This document shows positions 1 to 4,860 of a DNA stretch of 9,959 bases, one piece after another. The position numbers were made by a program, and so were the translations under genes. Origin of the DNA: Prevotellaceae bacterium (lineage in GTDB: Bacteria > Bacteroidota > Bacteroidia > Bacteroidales > UBA932); NCBI GenBank assembly GCA_031278495.1, contig JAITKG010000112.1, forward strand, positions 1 through 9,959. The letters are read 5' to 3'. Each line of letters starts with the position of its first letter. Within the stretch, counting starts at the first letter, position 1. The notes below the pieces were generated by a model that did no database searches, was not told the origin of the DNA, and worked only from the letters and a program-made list of their open reading frames with translations.

Positions 1-180
1 GGGGCAAAAATCTATCCACACCCACACGCGGTTGTTGGCGGGAATGGATGCATTCTGCCATTCCACCTTAAAGGTTACTTGCCGCGTGGAATAGTTTGCA
101 TTCAGCGGCGTAACCTTCACGGCAGCGCTTGCTGCAATGCTTGCCAGCATTGCGGAAAGAAAGAAAAATTTTGTTTTCAT
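1..180 (-). CDS. Secreted protein of unknown function, N-terminal 60 residues (gene runs off the left edge)
   Basis: Reading the minus strand from the ATG at 178-180 gives an open frame of 60 codons that continues past position 1. It begins MKTKFFFLSAMLASIAAS, a typical Sec signal peptide: Lys2 and Lys4, a hydrophobic core at about residues 5-16, and small residues at the likely cleavage site (A-S-A-A, about 17-20). The mature part starts VKVTPLNANYSTRQVTFKVEW and goes on to NRVWVWIDFCP at the edge, an alternating beta-rich pattern rich in Trp, Val and Thr. I do not recognise the family with certainty. The 'RVWVWIDFCP' stretch reminds me of large secreted proteins from gut Bacteroidota, but that is recollection only. 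It probably acts outside the inner membrane. No TAnnTTTG promoter is obvious in the 160 bp upstream, which holds inverted repeats instead. A plus-strand frame over the same bases has no recognisable protein features and is taken as a shadow. Confidence 0.7.
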   Translation of the reverse strand, partial: MKTKFFFLSAMLASIAASAAVKVTPLNANYSTRQVTFKVEWQNASIPANNRVWVWIDFCP

Positions 181-224
181 AATTTTTTGTTGTTTATTTG
201 TTATTATTTTTTGCAGCTTTTGGA

Positions 225-331
225 GATTGTTTTATATACGTACCCACAAACACAAACGACATTTATAAAACAATCCCCTGCTGCAATTTTTTTATCATTG
301 CCACTTTCACGATTTCTGTTTTGTTTGTGGG
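225..331. repeat. Two interleaved inverted repeats upstream of the secreted-protein gene
   Basis: The first pair is gattgttttata at 225-236 and its exact reverse complement tataaaacaatc at 264-275 (12 bp, 27-nt loop). The second is cccacaaaca at 243-252 and tgtttgtggg at 322-331 (10 bp). One arm of the second pair lies in the loop of the first, so in a transcript they would form a pseudoknot-like arrangement or compete. They lie 45-151 bp upstream of the minus-strand start codon, where promoters, operators and leader RNA structures are found. Function is unknown and chance pairing in AT-rich DNA is possible, especially for the shorter pair. Confidence 0.5.
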
Positions 332-345
332 ATTTTCTAAAAACG

Positions 346-472
346 AAAACGTGAATTTTAATTTATAGTCGTAAGAGGTCTCGCAAACCTACCGAAGAAA
401 AAATAAACGCAAATTCACGTTTTATACATTCATGAATAACTTCTTCGGTTAGAAATTTTGCGAGTTTCTTAC
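346..472. repeat. Compound inverted repeat (13-bp perfect pair interleaved with a ~32-bp imperfect pair)
   Basis: The long pair has three perfectly matching blocks in register: gtaaga 371-376 with 467-472, ctcgcaaa 380-387 with 457-464, and accgaagaa 391-399 with 441-449, giving 23 paired bases in a 102-bp palindromic structure with a 41-nt centre. A second pair, aaaacgtgaattt 346-358 with aaattcacgtttt 411-423, is a perfect 13-bp match with one arm inside that centre. A perfect 10-bp palindrome, attcatgaat, lies at 429-438. It could be a structured RNA, a site for a dimeric regulator or recombinase, or the remains of a small mobile element. No coding sequence lies within it. Confidence 0.6.
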
Positions 473-535
473 ACCAACAAAAAAGAACATCAATAACACC
501 ACAAATATAAAACAATATTTTTTATTTACAAATTT

Positions 536-543
536 TATTTTTG
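536..543 (+). promoter_or_regulatory. Possible orphan -7 element (TATTTTTG)
   Basis: The sequence fits the Bacteroidota -7 consensus TAnnTTTG perfectly and points into the GC-rich repeat block at 541-860 and towards ruvX. No clear TTTG -33 element is seen at the usual distance. In AT-rich DNA the match could easily be chance. If real, it would drive a transcript of the repeat block or a long leader for ruvX. Confidence 0.2.
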
Positions 544-573
544 CGGCGTCAGCCAATTCTTAATTCCCGTCAA

Positions 574-613
574 GCCCCGTCAGGGGCGGAAGCCCCCTAA
601 CCTCCAAAGGGGG
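574..613. repeat. Two adjacent small GC-rich hairpins
   Basis: The first has 5-bp arms gcccc at 574-578 and ggggc at 583-587 with a 4-nt loop. The second has 6-bp arms ccccct at 593-598 and aggggg at 608-613 with a 9-nt loop. Neither is followed by a T-run in the plus direction, so they do not look like intrinsic terminators. The second resembles a 'CCCCCTAACC..AAAGGGGG' repeat that I recall from intergenic DNA of other Bacteroidota; this is unverified. Confidence 0.5.
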
Positions 614-639
614 AACTGCGGAACACGGCGCAAAAGGTC

Positions 640-766
640 GTCACTCCGAGCGGAGCGAAGTCGAGGAATCTGCTGCGTCTTGCGCTTGCTGCTCTGCACC
701 GCTCTGCGTTTTGGAGCAGATTCCTCCACTACGCGGCTCGTGCCTCGCCGCTCCGGTCGGAATGAC
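640..766. repeat. Large imperfect inverted repeat, interspersed-repeat type
   Basis: The inner arms gaggaatctgct (663-674) and agcagattcctc (715-726) are exact reverse complements over 12 bp. The outer arms are 640-658 (gtcactccgagcggagcga) and 745-766 (tcgccgctccg followed by gtcggaatgac), complementary with a few mismatches. The whole would fold into one long hairpin with a loop of about 40 nt. Its outer ends have the 'GTCATTCCGA...GGAATCT' look of a repeat that I recall scattered between genes in many bacterial genomes, Bacteroidota included. Only one copy lies in this window, so interspersed status is inference. Confidence 0.65.
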
Positions 767-771
767 GGGAC

Positions 772-792
772 AGTTGAAAACTGAAAGTTGCT
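772..792. repeat. Degenerate 7-bp tandem repeat (3 units)
   Basis: The units are agttgaa (772-778), aactgaa (779-785) and agttgct (786-792). They run straight into the GC-rich motif gctgccgcgccagcc at 790-804. The array resembles the 7-mer array at 9896-9930 (units such as aattgaa and agttgaa). Confidence 0.5.
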
Positions 793-804
793 GCCGCGCC
801 AGCC
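790..804. repeat. GC-rich motif gctgccgcgccagcc
   Basis: Outer bases gctg (790-793) and cagc (800-803) are complementary, giving an imperfect palindrome. Close relatives occur at 845-858 (gctgctgcgccagc) and 4807-4820 (gctgacgcgccagc). In all three cases the motif touches a short tandem array on at least one side. Confidence 0.55.
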
Positions 805-806
805 TA

Positions 807-845
807 ATTAGTCACATTAGCACATTAGTCACATTAACACATTAG
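807..845. repeat. 17-bp tandem repeat, two copies plus a partial third
   Basis: attagtcacattagcac at 807-823 is followed by attagtcacattaacac at 824-840 (one mismatch) and by attag at 841-845. Each 17-mer is itself a 9-mer plus an 8-mer built on 'attagcac'. The array lies between two copies of the GC-rich motif (790-804 and 845-858). It is not a CRISPR: there are no spacers. Confidence 0.7.
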
Positions 846-858
846 CTGCTGCGCCAGC
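845..858. repeat. GC-rich motif gctgctgcgccagc
   Basis: This is the second copy of the GCTGNNGCGCCAGC motif in the spacer, immediately after the 17-bp tandem array and about 60 bp before the ruvX start. The outer gctg/cagc arms are complementary. No binding protein is known to me for it. Confidence 0.5.
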
Positions 859-908
859 TCAATTAACACATGAAGATATTATCATATCAGCTTAAAAATT
901 TGTTTTCG

Positions 909-916
909 TATCTTTG
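909..916 (+). promoter_or_regulatory. ruvX -7 promoter element (TATCTTTG)
   Basis: A perfect match to TAnnTTTG, followed by CACT and then the ruvX ATG at 921. With transcription starting a few bases after the element, the mRNA would begin at or next to the start codon. The element lies inside an upstream in-frame extension of the ORF (ATG at 870), which argues that the extension is not translated. No clear -33 TTTG is found at normal spacing. Confidence 0.6.
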
Positions 917-920
917 CACT

Positions 921-1346
921 ATGAATCGTATTGTCGGCATTGATTATGGAAAGAAGCGCGTGGGGTTGGCGGTTACCGACCCGCTGCACCTCTTCGCTAC
1001 CGCGCTGGATACGGTGGAAGCGCAAAAAGTGATTGCCTATTTAAAACAGTATGCGGAAAAAGAGCCGGTGGAACGCTTCGTTGTGGGGTATCCGAAAAAT
1101 TTGAATAATACGCCCGCCAGCGCCGCGCAGTATGTGGATGCTTTTTTACAACAGTTGCGCAAACATTTTCCGGCTGTTCCCGTGAGCTTGTCCGACGAAC
1201 GTTTTACATCCAAGCTGGCTTTCCAAGCCATGATTGACGGCGGAGTGAAGAAAATGAACCGGCGGAATAAGGGAACAATAGATAAAGTCAGCGCCACGCT
1301 CATCCTGCAAGCCTATTTGGATGCGAAGAAGGGATTAAGTGATTAA
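921..1346 (+). CDS. ruvX: Putative pre-16S rRNA nuclease / Holliday-junction resolvase-like protein RuvX (YqgF)
   Basis: The 141-residue product has the RNase H-like fold signature of the YqgF/RuvX family. GIDYGKKRVGLAV at residues 6-18 carries the first acidic residue (Asp8), VVGYP is at 54-58, SDERFTS at 91-97 (Glu93), and DKVSATLILQAYL at 121-133 (Asp121). Asp8, Glu93 and Asp121 are the expected metal-binding triad. The family is essential in several bacteria and is linked to maturation of the 16S rRNA 5' end in the cytoplasm; a resolvase role was proposed from the fold. I start at ATG 921 because homologues begin M-x-x-I-x-G-I-D and because a promoter element sits at 909-916; an in-frame ATG at 870 would add 17 residues with no homology signal. 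def follows 104 bp downstream on the same strand and may share the transcript. The last residues, GLSD, and the stop codon fall inside a tandem 8-bp repeat. Confidence 0.95.
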   Translation: MNRIVGIDYGKKRVGLAVTDPLHLFATALDTVEAQKVIAYLKQYAEKEPVERFVVGYPKNLNNTPASAAQYVDAFLQQLRKHFPAVPVSLSDERFTSKLAFQAMIDGGVKKMNRRNKGTIDKVSATLILQAYLDAKKGLSD

Positions 1347-1404
1347 GAGATTAGGTGATTAGGAGATTAAGAGATTGGGTGATTAAGTAATTAGGTAATT
1401 GGGC
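1333..1404. repeat. 8-bp tandem array, nine units, containing the ruvX stop codon
   Basis: Nine contiguous octamers with no gaps: gattaagt, gattaaga, gattaggt, gattagga, gattaaga, gattgggt, gattaagt, aattaggt, aattgggc. The first two encode the end of RuvX and its TAA (1344-1346). TAA or TAG occurs in seven of the nine units, and because 8 is not divisible by 3 the first three units place a stop in each forward frame. Every 'tta' gives TAA on the other strand, so minus-strand frames are closed too. The array ends aattgggcgg (1397-1406), identical to the end of the 7-bp array at the dxs terminus (7531-7540). Confidence 0.9.
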
Positions 1405-1419
1405 GGGATGCGATGGTGG

Positions 1420-1440
1420 TAAATAGTAAATAATAAAATA
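1420..1440. repeat. 7-bp AT-rich tandem repeat before def (3 units)
   Basis: The units taaatag (1420-1426), taaataa (1427-1433) and taaaata (1434-1440) are followed by gtcaataaaa and the def ATG. Together with the octamer array at 1333-1404, most of the ruvX-def spacer is repeat. It also contains TAA and TAG in several frames. As the units are simple AT-rich sequence, this is the weaker of the two arrays in the spacer. Confidence 0.45.
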
Positions 1441-1450
1441 GTCAATAAAA

Positions 1451-2002
1451 ATGGTTCTTCCAGTGTATGTATATGGCTCCGGCGTGTTGAAGAAAGAAGC
1501 GGCGCCGGTAACAAAAGATTATCCTGCCTTGTCGCAGTTGATTGCCGATATGTGGGACACGCTTTATAATGCCGGCGGCGTAGGACTTGCCGCTCCGCAA
1601 GTGGGGCATATTATCCGGTTAGTGGTTATTGACGCCTCTGCATTCAAAGACGACGACCCGGCGGCAAACGGTTTCAAGCGCGTATTTATCAATCCCGAGA
1701 TACTGGAGTGGAGCGAGGAAAAGTCAAGTTTCAATGAAGGTTGCCTGAGCATTCCCGGCATCCATGAAGACGTGGTGCGCCCGAAGCGGGTGCGCATACG
1801 TTACCTTGATGAAAATTTCCAGACGCAGGATGAATGGTTGGAGGGCGTTCCGGCACGTATTGCGCAACATGAGTACGACCATATTGAGGGGATTCTTTTT
1901 ACCGAACGGTTAGCGCCTATCCGCCGGAAAATCATTGCAGGCAAACTGCAAAACATCGCGCGCGGCAAAAGCGGCGCCGGCTATAAAACAAAAATTGTGT
2001 GA
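1451..2002 (+). CDS. def: Peptide deformylase
   Basis: Removes the formyl group from the N-terminal formyl-methionine of new proteins at the ribosome exit, using a divalent metal, usually Fe2+. The 183-residue product has all three family motifs: GGVGLAAPQ at residues 42-50 (motif 1), EGCLS at 96-100 with the metal ligand Cys98 (motif 2), and QHEYDH at 139-144 with ligands His140 and His144 and catalytic Glu141 (motif 3). Length is normal for the family. The start at ATG 1451 is supported by the N-terminus MVLPVYVYGSGVLKKEA, which matches the usual start just before the 'P-V/I-x-x-Y-G-x-P/V-x-L' segment. It lies downstream of ruvX on the same strand, a neighbourhood I recall as common in Bacteroides. 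Its stop codon is only 8 bp from the stop of the convergent purB, leaving no room for a dedicated terminator. Confidence 0.97.
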   Translation: MVLPVYVYGSGVLKKEAAPVTKDYPALSQLIADMWDTLYNAGGVGLAAPQVGHIIRLVVIDASAFKDDDPAANGFKRVFINPEILEWSEEKSSFNEGCLSIPGIHEDVVRPKRVRIRYLDENFQTQDEWLEGVPARIAQHEYDHIEGILFTERLAPIRRKIIAGKLQNIARGKSGAGYKTKIV

Positions 2003-2010
2003 AAACGCCG

Positions 2011-3354
2011 CTACACGCCTGTGTATGCCTGTGGCGACAATGCCGATAATTCTTTTTTCACTTCATCTGTTACATCCAACGATTGGATAAATGTGGCGAT
2101 ACTTTCCTTTGTGACGACGCCGTTGGTGCGCGTCAGGGCTTTCAACGCTTCATAAGGGTTGGGGTACTGTTCGCGGCGCAAAATGGTTTGGATACCCTCT
2201 GCCACCACTGCCCAGTTGTTGTCCAAATCGGCGGCGATAGCGGCAGGATGCAGCAATAACTTATCCAACCCTTTTAACAGCGACTTCATGGCAAGCACGC
2301 TGTGCGCCATCGGTACGCCGGTGTTGCGTAACACAGTGCTGTCCGTTAAATCGCGTTGCAGGCGCGACACCGGCAACTTGGCAGCCAGATGCCCGAACAG
2401 CGCGTTCGCCACGCCGATATTTCCTTCGGCATTTTCAAAATCAATCGGGTTTACTTTGTGCGGCATTGCCGACGAGCCGACTTCTCCTTCTTTTATTTTT
2501 TGCTTGAAATAATCCATTGAAATGTATGTCCACATATCGCGCGCAAGGTCGAGCAGCACGGTATTGATGCGTTTCAAAGCGTCGAGCTGGGCGGCGAAGT
2601 AGTCGTAGTGTTCAATCTGCGTGGTGTACTGCGAGCGCGACAATTGCAACGAATTATTTACAAAATTATCGGCAAATTTTTTCCAGTCAATAGCCGGGAA
2701 AGCGGCGTGGTGGGCATTGAAATTGCCTGTGGCGCCGCCGAATTTTGCCGCGAACGGCAACGCTTCCAACAATGATTTTTGTTTTTGTAGCCGTTCGATA
2801 AATACATTTAGTTCTTTTCCCAAACGGGTGGGCGAAGCCGGCTGCCCGTGCGTACGCGCCAACATCGGCACGTTGTCCCATCCAGCGGCGAGGGTTTGCA
2901 ATTTCTGCAGCAGCTCATTCAATAGCGGATAATACACGGCTGACAGGGCGTCGCGGAAACTTTTCGGCGTCGCTGTATTGTTGATGTCTTGAGAAGTAAG
3001 TCCAAAGTGGATAAACTCGCGGTAGGCGTCCAAGCCCATATCAGAAAAACGTTTCTTCAAAAAATATTCGACCGCTTTTACATCATGGTTGGTGGTGCGT
3101 TCAATGCCTTTAATTTCGGCGGCTTGCGCTTCTGAAAAATTTTCATATATGCTCCGTAATACCGGATAATTTTTTTTGTCAAATGTTTTCAATGGCGGCA
3201 GCGGCCATTCGCATAAGGCAATAAAATATTCCACTTCCACCAGCAGGCGGTAACGTATCAATGCGTATTCCGAAAAGTAAACTGCTAATGGCGATAATTG
3301 CGCCCGGTAGCGTCCATCCACCGGTGAAATAGCCGTCAATTGGGTTAATTCCAT
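2011..3354 (-). CDS. purB: Adenylosuccinate lyase
   Basis: Catalyses two steps of purine synthesis: SAICAR to AICAR plus fumarate, and adenylosuccinate to AMP plus fumarate. It is a soluble tetramer of the fumarase/aspartase superfamily. The 447-residue product begins MELTQLTAISPVDGRY, as the E. coli-type PurB does. It carries TTNHDVKAVEYFLK (87-100), HFGLTSQDINN (116-126), RTHGQPASPT with the catalytic His (167-176) and the mobile signature loop GSSAMPHKVNPIDFENAEGN (293-312) with the catalytic serine. The C-terminal part includes WAVVAEGIQTILRR and YEALKALTR, again typical of this type. No lesion is visible. It is the last gene of a minus-strand run (trmD, phoH, purB) and is separated from phoH by 95 bp containing a possible promoter and three 8-bp repeat units, so it may be transcribed alone or with phoH. 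Its 3' end faces def with an 8-bp gap. Confidence 0.98.
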   Translation of the reverse strand: MELTQLTAISPVDGRYRAQLSPLAVYFSEYALIRYRLLVEVEYFIALCEWPLPPLKTFDKKNYPVLRSIYENFSEAQAAEIKGIERTTNHDVKAVEYFLKKRFSDMGLDAYREFIHFGLTSQDINNTATPKSFRDALSAVYYPLLNELLQKLQTLAAGWDNVPMLARTHGQPASPTRLGKELNVFIERLQKQKSLLEALPFAAKFGGATGNFNAHHAAFPAIDWKKFADNFVNNSLQLSRSQYTTQIEHYDYFAAQLDALKRINTVLLDLARDMWTYISMDYFKQKIKEGEVGSSAMPHKVNPIDFENAEGNIGVANALFGHLAAKLPVSRLQRDLTDSTVLRNTGVPMAHSVLAMKSLLKGLDKLLLHPAAIAADLDNNWAVVAEGIQTILRREQYPNPYEALKALTRTNGVVTKESIATFIQSLDVTDEVKKELSALSPQAYTGV

Positions 3355-3361
3355 AATAATT

Positions 3362-3385
3362 TAAAGATTCAAAGATTTAAAGATT
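3362..3385. repeat. 8-bp tandem repeat in the purB leader (3 units)
   Basis: The units taaagatt (3362-3369), caaagatt (3370-3377) and taaagatt (3378-3385) lie 8 bp upstream of the purB start codon, between it and the possible promoter element at 3394-3401. They would therefore be in the 5' untranslated part of the purB mRNA. The array belongs to the same 7/8-bp class as the others in this window. Confidence 0.65.
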
Positions 3386-3393
3386 GGATGATG

Positions 3394-3401
3394 CAAGTGT
3401 A
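3394..3401 (-). promoter_or_regulatory. Possible purB -7 element (TACACTTG)
   Basis: On the minus strand this reads TACACTTG, one mismatch from TAnnTTTG, about 40 nt upstream of the purB ATG. No TTTG -33 element is clear at normal spacing. It is offered because the 95-bp phoH-purB spacer is long enough for an independent promoter. Confidence 0.25.
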
Positions 3402-3449
3402 CATATTATTTGATTTTCCTTTGACCGTTAACCGCGCTCCATGCATCGC

Positions 3450-4775
3450 CTACAACAGGTTTCCTGCCAGCTCAGCCAAACGGCTGCGCTCGCCTTTCAC
3501 CAGGTTCACATGAGCAAAAAGCGTTTGCCCGGTCATCTTATCGCTAAGATAAGTGAGCCCGTTGGAACTGATGTCTAAGTAAGGCGAATCAATTTGCTGG
3601 ATGTCGCCGGTGAATACTAATTTAGTGCCTTCGCCCACGCGGGTGATAATGGTTTTTACTTCGTGCGGCGTGAGGTTTTGCGCTTCGTCCACAATAAAGA
3701 AAATATTCGACAGGCTTCGCCCGCGTATATATGCCAGCGGGGATATTTTTAATTTTTGTGTTTTCAGTAATTCTTCAATGCGTGTGTATTCCTTTTGCGA
3801 CGGGCGAAAGCGGCTTTTTATAAATCCCAAATTATCGAACAGCGGCAACATGTAAGGACCGATTTTTTCATCCACATCGCCCGGCAGGAACCCGATTTCC
3901 TGATTTTGCAAAGGAATCACCGGGCGCGCTAAAAGTATTTGTTCAAAGCCGGCTTCCTGCGCCAATGCCGCTGCCAGCGCCAACAATGTTTTCCCGGTGC
4001 CGGCAATGCCGGTGAGCGCTACCAGTGGAATGCTGGGGCGCATCAAGGCGTCCATAGCGAATGTCTGTTCGGAATTACGCGGTTCAATGCCATAGGTGCG
4101 TTGTTTATCCACGCGCTTAATGCTGCCGTCCGCCCGGTCGTATATGCCCAGCGCGAAGGAATTTGCGCCTTTCAGGATAATGTATTCGTTGGCGTAGGGC
4201 TTCAGTCCCGGCGCTTCGCTGATGGGAAGTCCTTGTTCGTTTTGGTATATCTGTGCGATTTGCTCATCGGTGAAGACGTCGACGGTTTGCACTTTGCGGC
4301 TCAATACGTCGGGGTCAGCGACTTTATCCGTCAAGTAATCCTGCGCATCAATGCCCAGCGACTTTGCTTTCAGGCGCAGGTTGATGTCTTTAGTTACCAG
4401 TACCACCGTACGGCGGGGATTGGTTGCGTGTATATGCGCCGCCACTGCTAAAATACGATGGTCGGGCGTGTCTTCGTAAAATGATTCTGCCATAGCGTCG
4501 GTGAAACGCTGTCCCAAAACGACGCGCAGTTTCCCCAATCCTTTGCCAAGCGATATGCCGCCGTTGAACAGTTGGTCGCCGGTTAGTTTGTCTAATTCGC
4601 GTGCAAATTCACGCGCATTGTAATTGACCGCCCCGTTACCTTTCTTGAATTTGTCCAATTCTTCCAGTACCACAATCGGAAGGATAATGTCATTTTCTTG
4701 AAAGTTGTAGATGCTTTGGTAGTCGTGCAGGACTACATTTGTGTCAAGAACGAAAATTTTTGGTTGTTTTGCCAT
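3450..4775 (-). CDS. PhoH-family ATPase with N-terminal PIN domain
   Basis: The 441-residue product is a PIN-PhoH fusion of the YlaK type. The PIN nuclease-like domain covers about residues 5-150, with FVLDTNVVL at 8-16 (Asp11), the acidic pair Glu38-Glu39, Asp105 in EDTPDHRIL and LVTKDINLRLKA at 126-137 (Asp130), consistent with a metal-dependent RNase site. The PhoH P-loop ATPase domain occupies about residues 230-441: Walker A GIAGTGKT at 256-263, ARPVIPLQNQEIGFLPGD at 283-300, Walker B IFFIVDEAQN at 358-367 and FTGDIQQID at 388-396. Such proteins are cytosolic and thought to couple ATP hydrolysis to RNA unwinding and cleavage; the cellular role is poorly defined and the substrate here is unknown. 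The start at 4775 fits the usual M-x-K-x-x-K-I-F-V-L-D-T-N opening. It lies 83 bp downstream of trmD on the same strand, with two tandem repeat arrays between them. Confidence 0.93.
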   Translation of the reverse strand: MAKQPKIFVLDTNVVLHDYQSIYNFQENDIILPIVVLEELDKFKKGNGAVNYNAREFARELDKLTGDQLFNGGISLGKGLGKLRVVLGQRFTDAMAESFYEDTPDHRILAVAAHIHATNPRRTVVLVTKDINLRLKAKSLGIDAQDYLTDKVADPDVLSRKVQTVDVFTDEQIAQIYQNEQGLPISEAPGLKPYANEYIILKGANSFALGIYDRADGSIKRVDKQRTYGIEPRNSEQTFAMDALMRPSIPLVALTGIAGTGKTLLALAAALAQEAGFEQILLARPVIPLQNQEIGFLPGDVDEKIGPYMLPLFDNLGFIKSRFRPSQKEYTRIEELLKTQKLKISPLAYIRGRSLSNIFFIVDEAQNLTPHEVKTIITRVGEGTKLVFTGDIQQIDSPYLDISSNGLTYLSDKMTGQTLFAHVNLVKGERSRLAELAGNLL

Positions 4776-4779
4776 GATA

Positions 4780-4807
4780 GTTAAAAGTTAATTGTTAATG
4801 GTTAGTG
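4780..4807. repeat. 7-bp tandem repeat upstream of phoH (4 units)
   Basis: The units gttaaaa, gttaatt, gttaatg and gttagtg are contiguous. The array ends only 4 bp from the phoH start codon and would lie in its 5' untranslated region. It runs directly into the GC-rich motif gctgacgcgccagc at 4807-4820, on the far side of which is an octamer array. Confidence 0.8.
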
Positions 4808-4820
4808 CTGACGCGCCAGC
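4807..4820. repeat. GC-rich motif gctgacgcgccagc between two tandem arrays
   Basis: An imperfect palindrome with complementary gctg and cagc ends, related to 790-804 and 845-858. Its reverse complement contains ggcgcgtcagc, close to the GGCGTCAGCC seen at 545-554 and 9942-9951. It is flanked on one side by four 7-mers and on the other by five 8-mers, the clearest example of the array-motif-array layout. Confidence 0.65.
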
Positions 4821-4860
4821 CACATTTCCACATCTTCATATCTTCACATCTCCACATTTT
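4821..4860. repeat. 8-bp tandem repeat (5 units) abutting the trmD stop codon
   Basis: The units cacatttc, cacatctt, catatctt, cacatctc and cacatttt are contiguous. The last two bases belong to the trmD stop codon (TAA on the minus strand, 4859-4861), so the array starts exactly where the trmD reading frame ends. On the minus strand, further TGA triplets occur at unit junctions. Confidence 0.85.

Larger units (their letters stand above)
181..540. other. AT-rich gene-free region upstream of the secreted-protein gene
   Basis: No coding frame with protein-like features is visible on either strand, and no tRNA or rRNA is recognisable. Composition is clearly AT-rich with many A and T runs. The region holds several inverted repeats, listed separately, and presumably the promoter of the minus-strand secreted-protein gene, although no perfect TAnnTTTG match is seen in the right orientation close to that start. 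At about position 541 composition switches abruptly to GC-rich repeat sequence. Confidence 0.7.
541..860. repeat. GC-rich island of stacked hairpins and short repeats
   Basis: This block has no convincing gene. In order it contains GGCGTCAGCC (545-554), a short hairpin gcccc/ggggc (574-578 with 583-587), a hairpin ccccct/aggggg (593-598 with 608-613), a large imperfect inverted repeat (640-766), three degenerate 7-mers (772-792), the motif gctgccgcgccagcc (790-804), a 17-bp tandem repeat (807-845) and gctgctgcgccagc (845-858). Composition contrasts with the AT-rich DNA to its left. It resembles the intergenic repeat debris I recall from other Bacteroidota genomes rather than a single functional unit. 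Confidence 0.6.

Noticed and set aside
79..354. Plus-strand ORF of 91 codons over the left edge
   Set aside because: It overlaps the signal peptide gene on the other strand, is rich in Cys, Phe and Tyr from AT-rich spacer, and shows no domain-like sequence.
371..472. Possible tRNA or CRISPR-like repeat pair
   Set aside because: No cloverleaf, anticodon arm or T-loop consensus can be drawn, and the two similar segments are inverted rather than direct repeats.
593..613. Hairpin ccccct/aggggg as a terminator
   Set aside because: No T-run follows in the plus direction, and no gene ends nearby.
807..845. Possible CRISPR array
   Set aside because: The repeats are contiguous 17-mers with no unique spacers, and there are no cas genes.
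870..920. Upstream extension of ruvX (17 residues from ATG 870)
   Set aside because: The extension contains the TAnnTTTG element at 909-916 and has no family similarity; RuvX proteins begin at the MNRIVGIDYG segment.
3939..4451. 170-codon plus-strand ORF inside phoH
   Set aside because: It is antisense to the strongly conserved PIN-PhoH gene and has no recognisable motifs.
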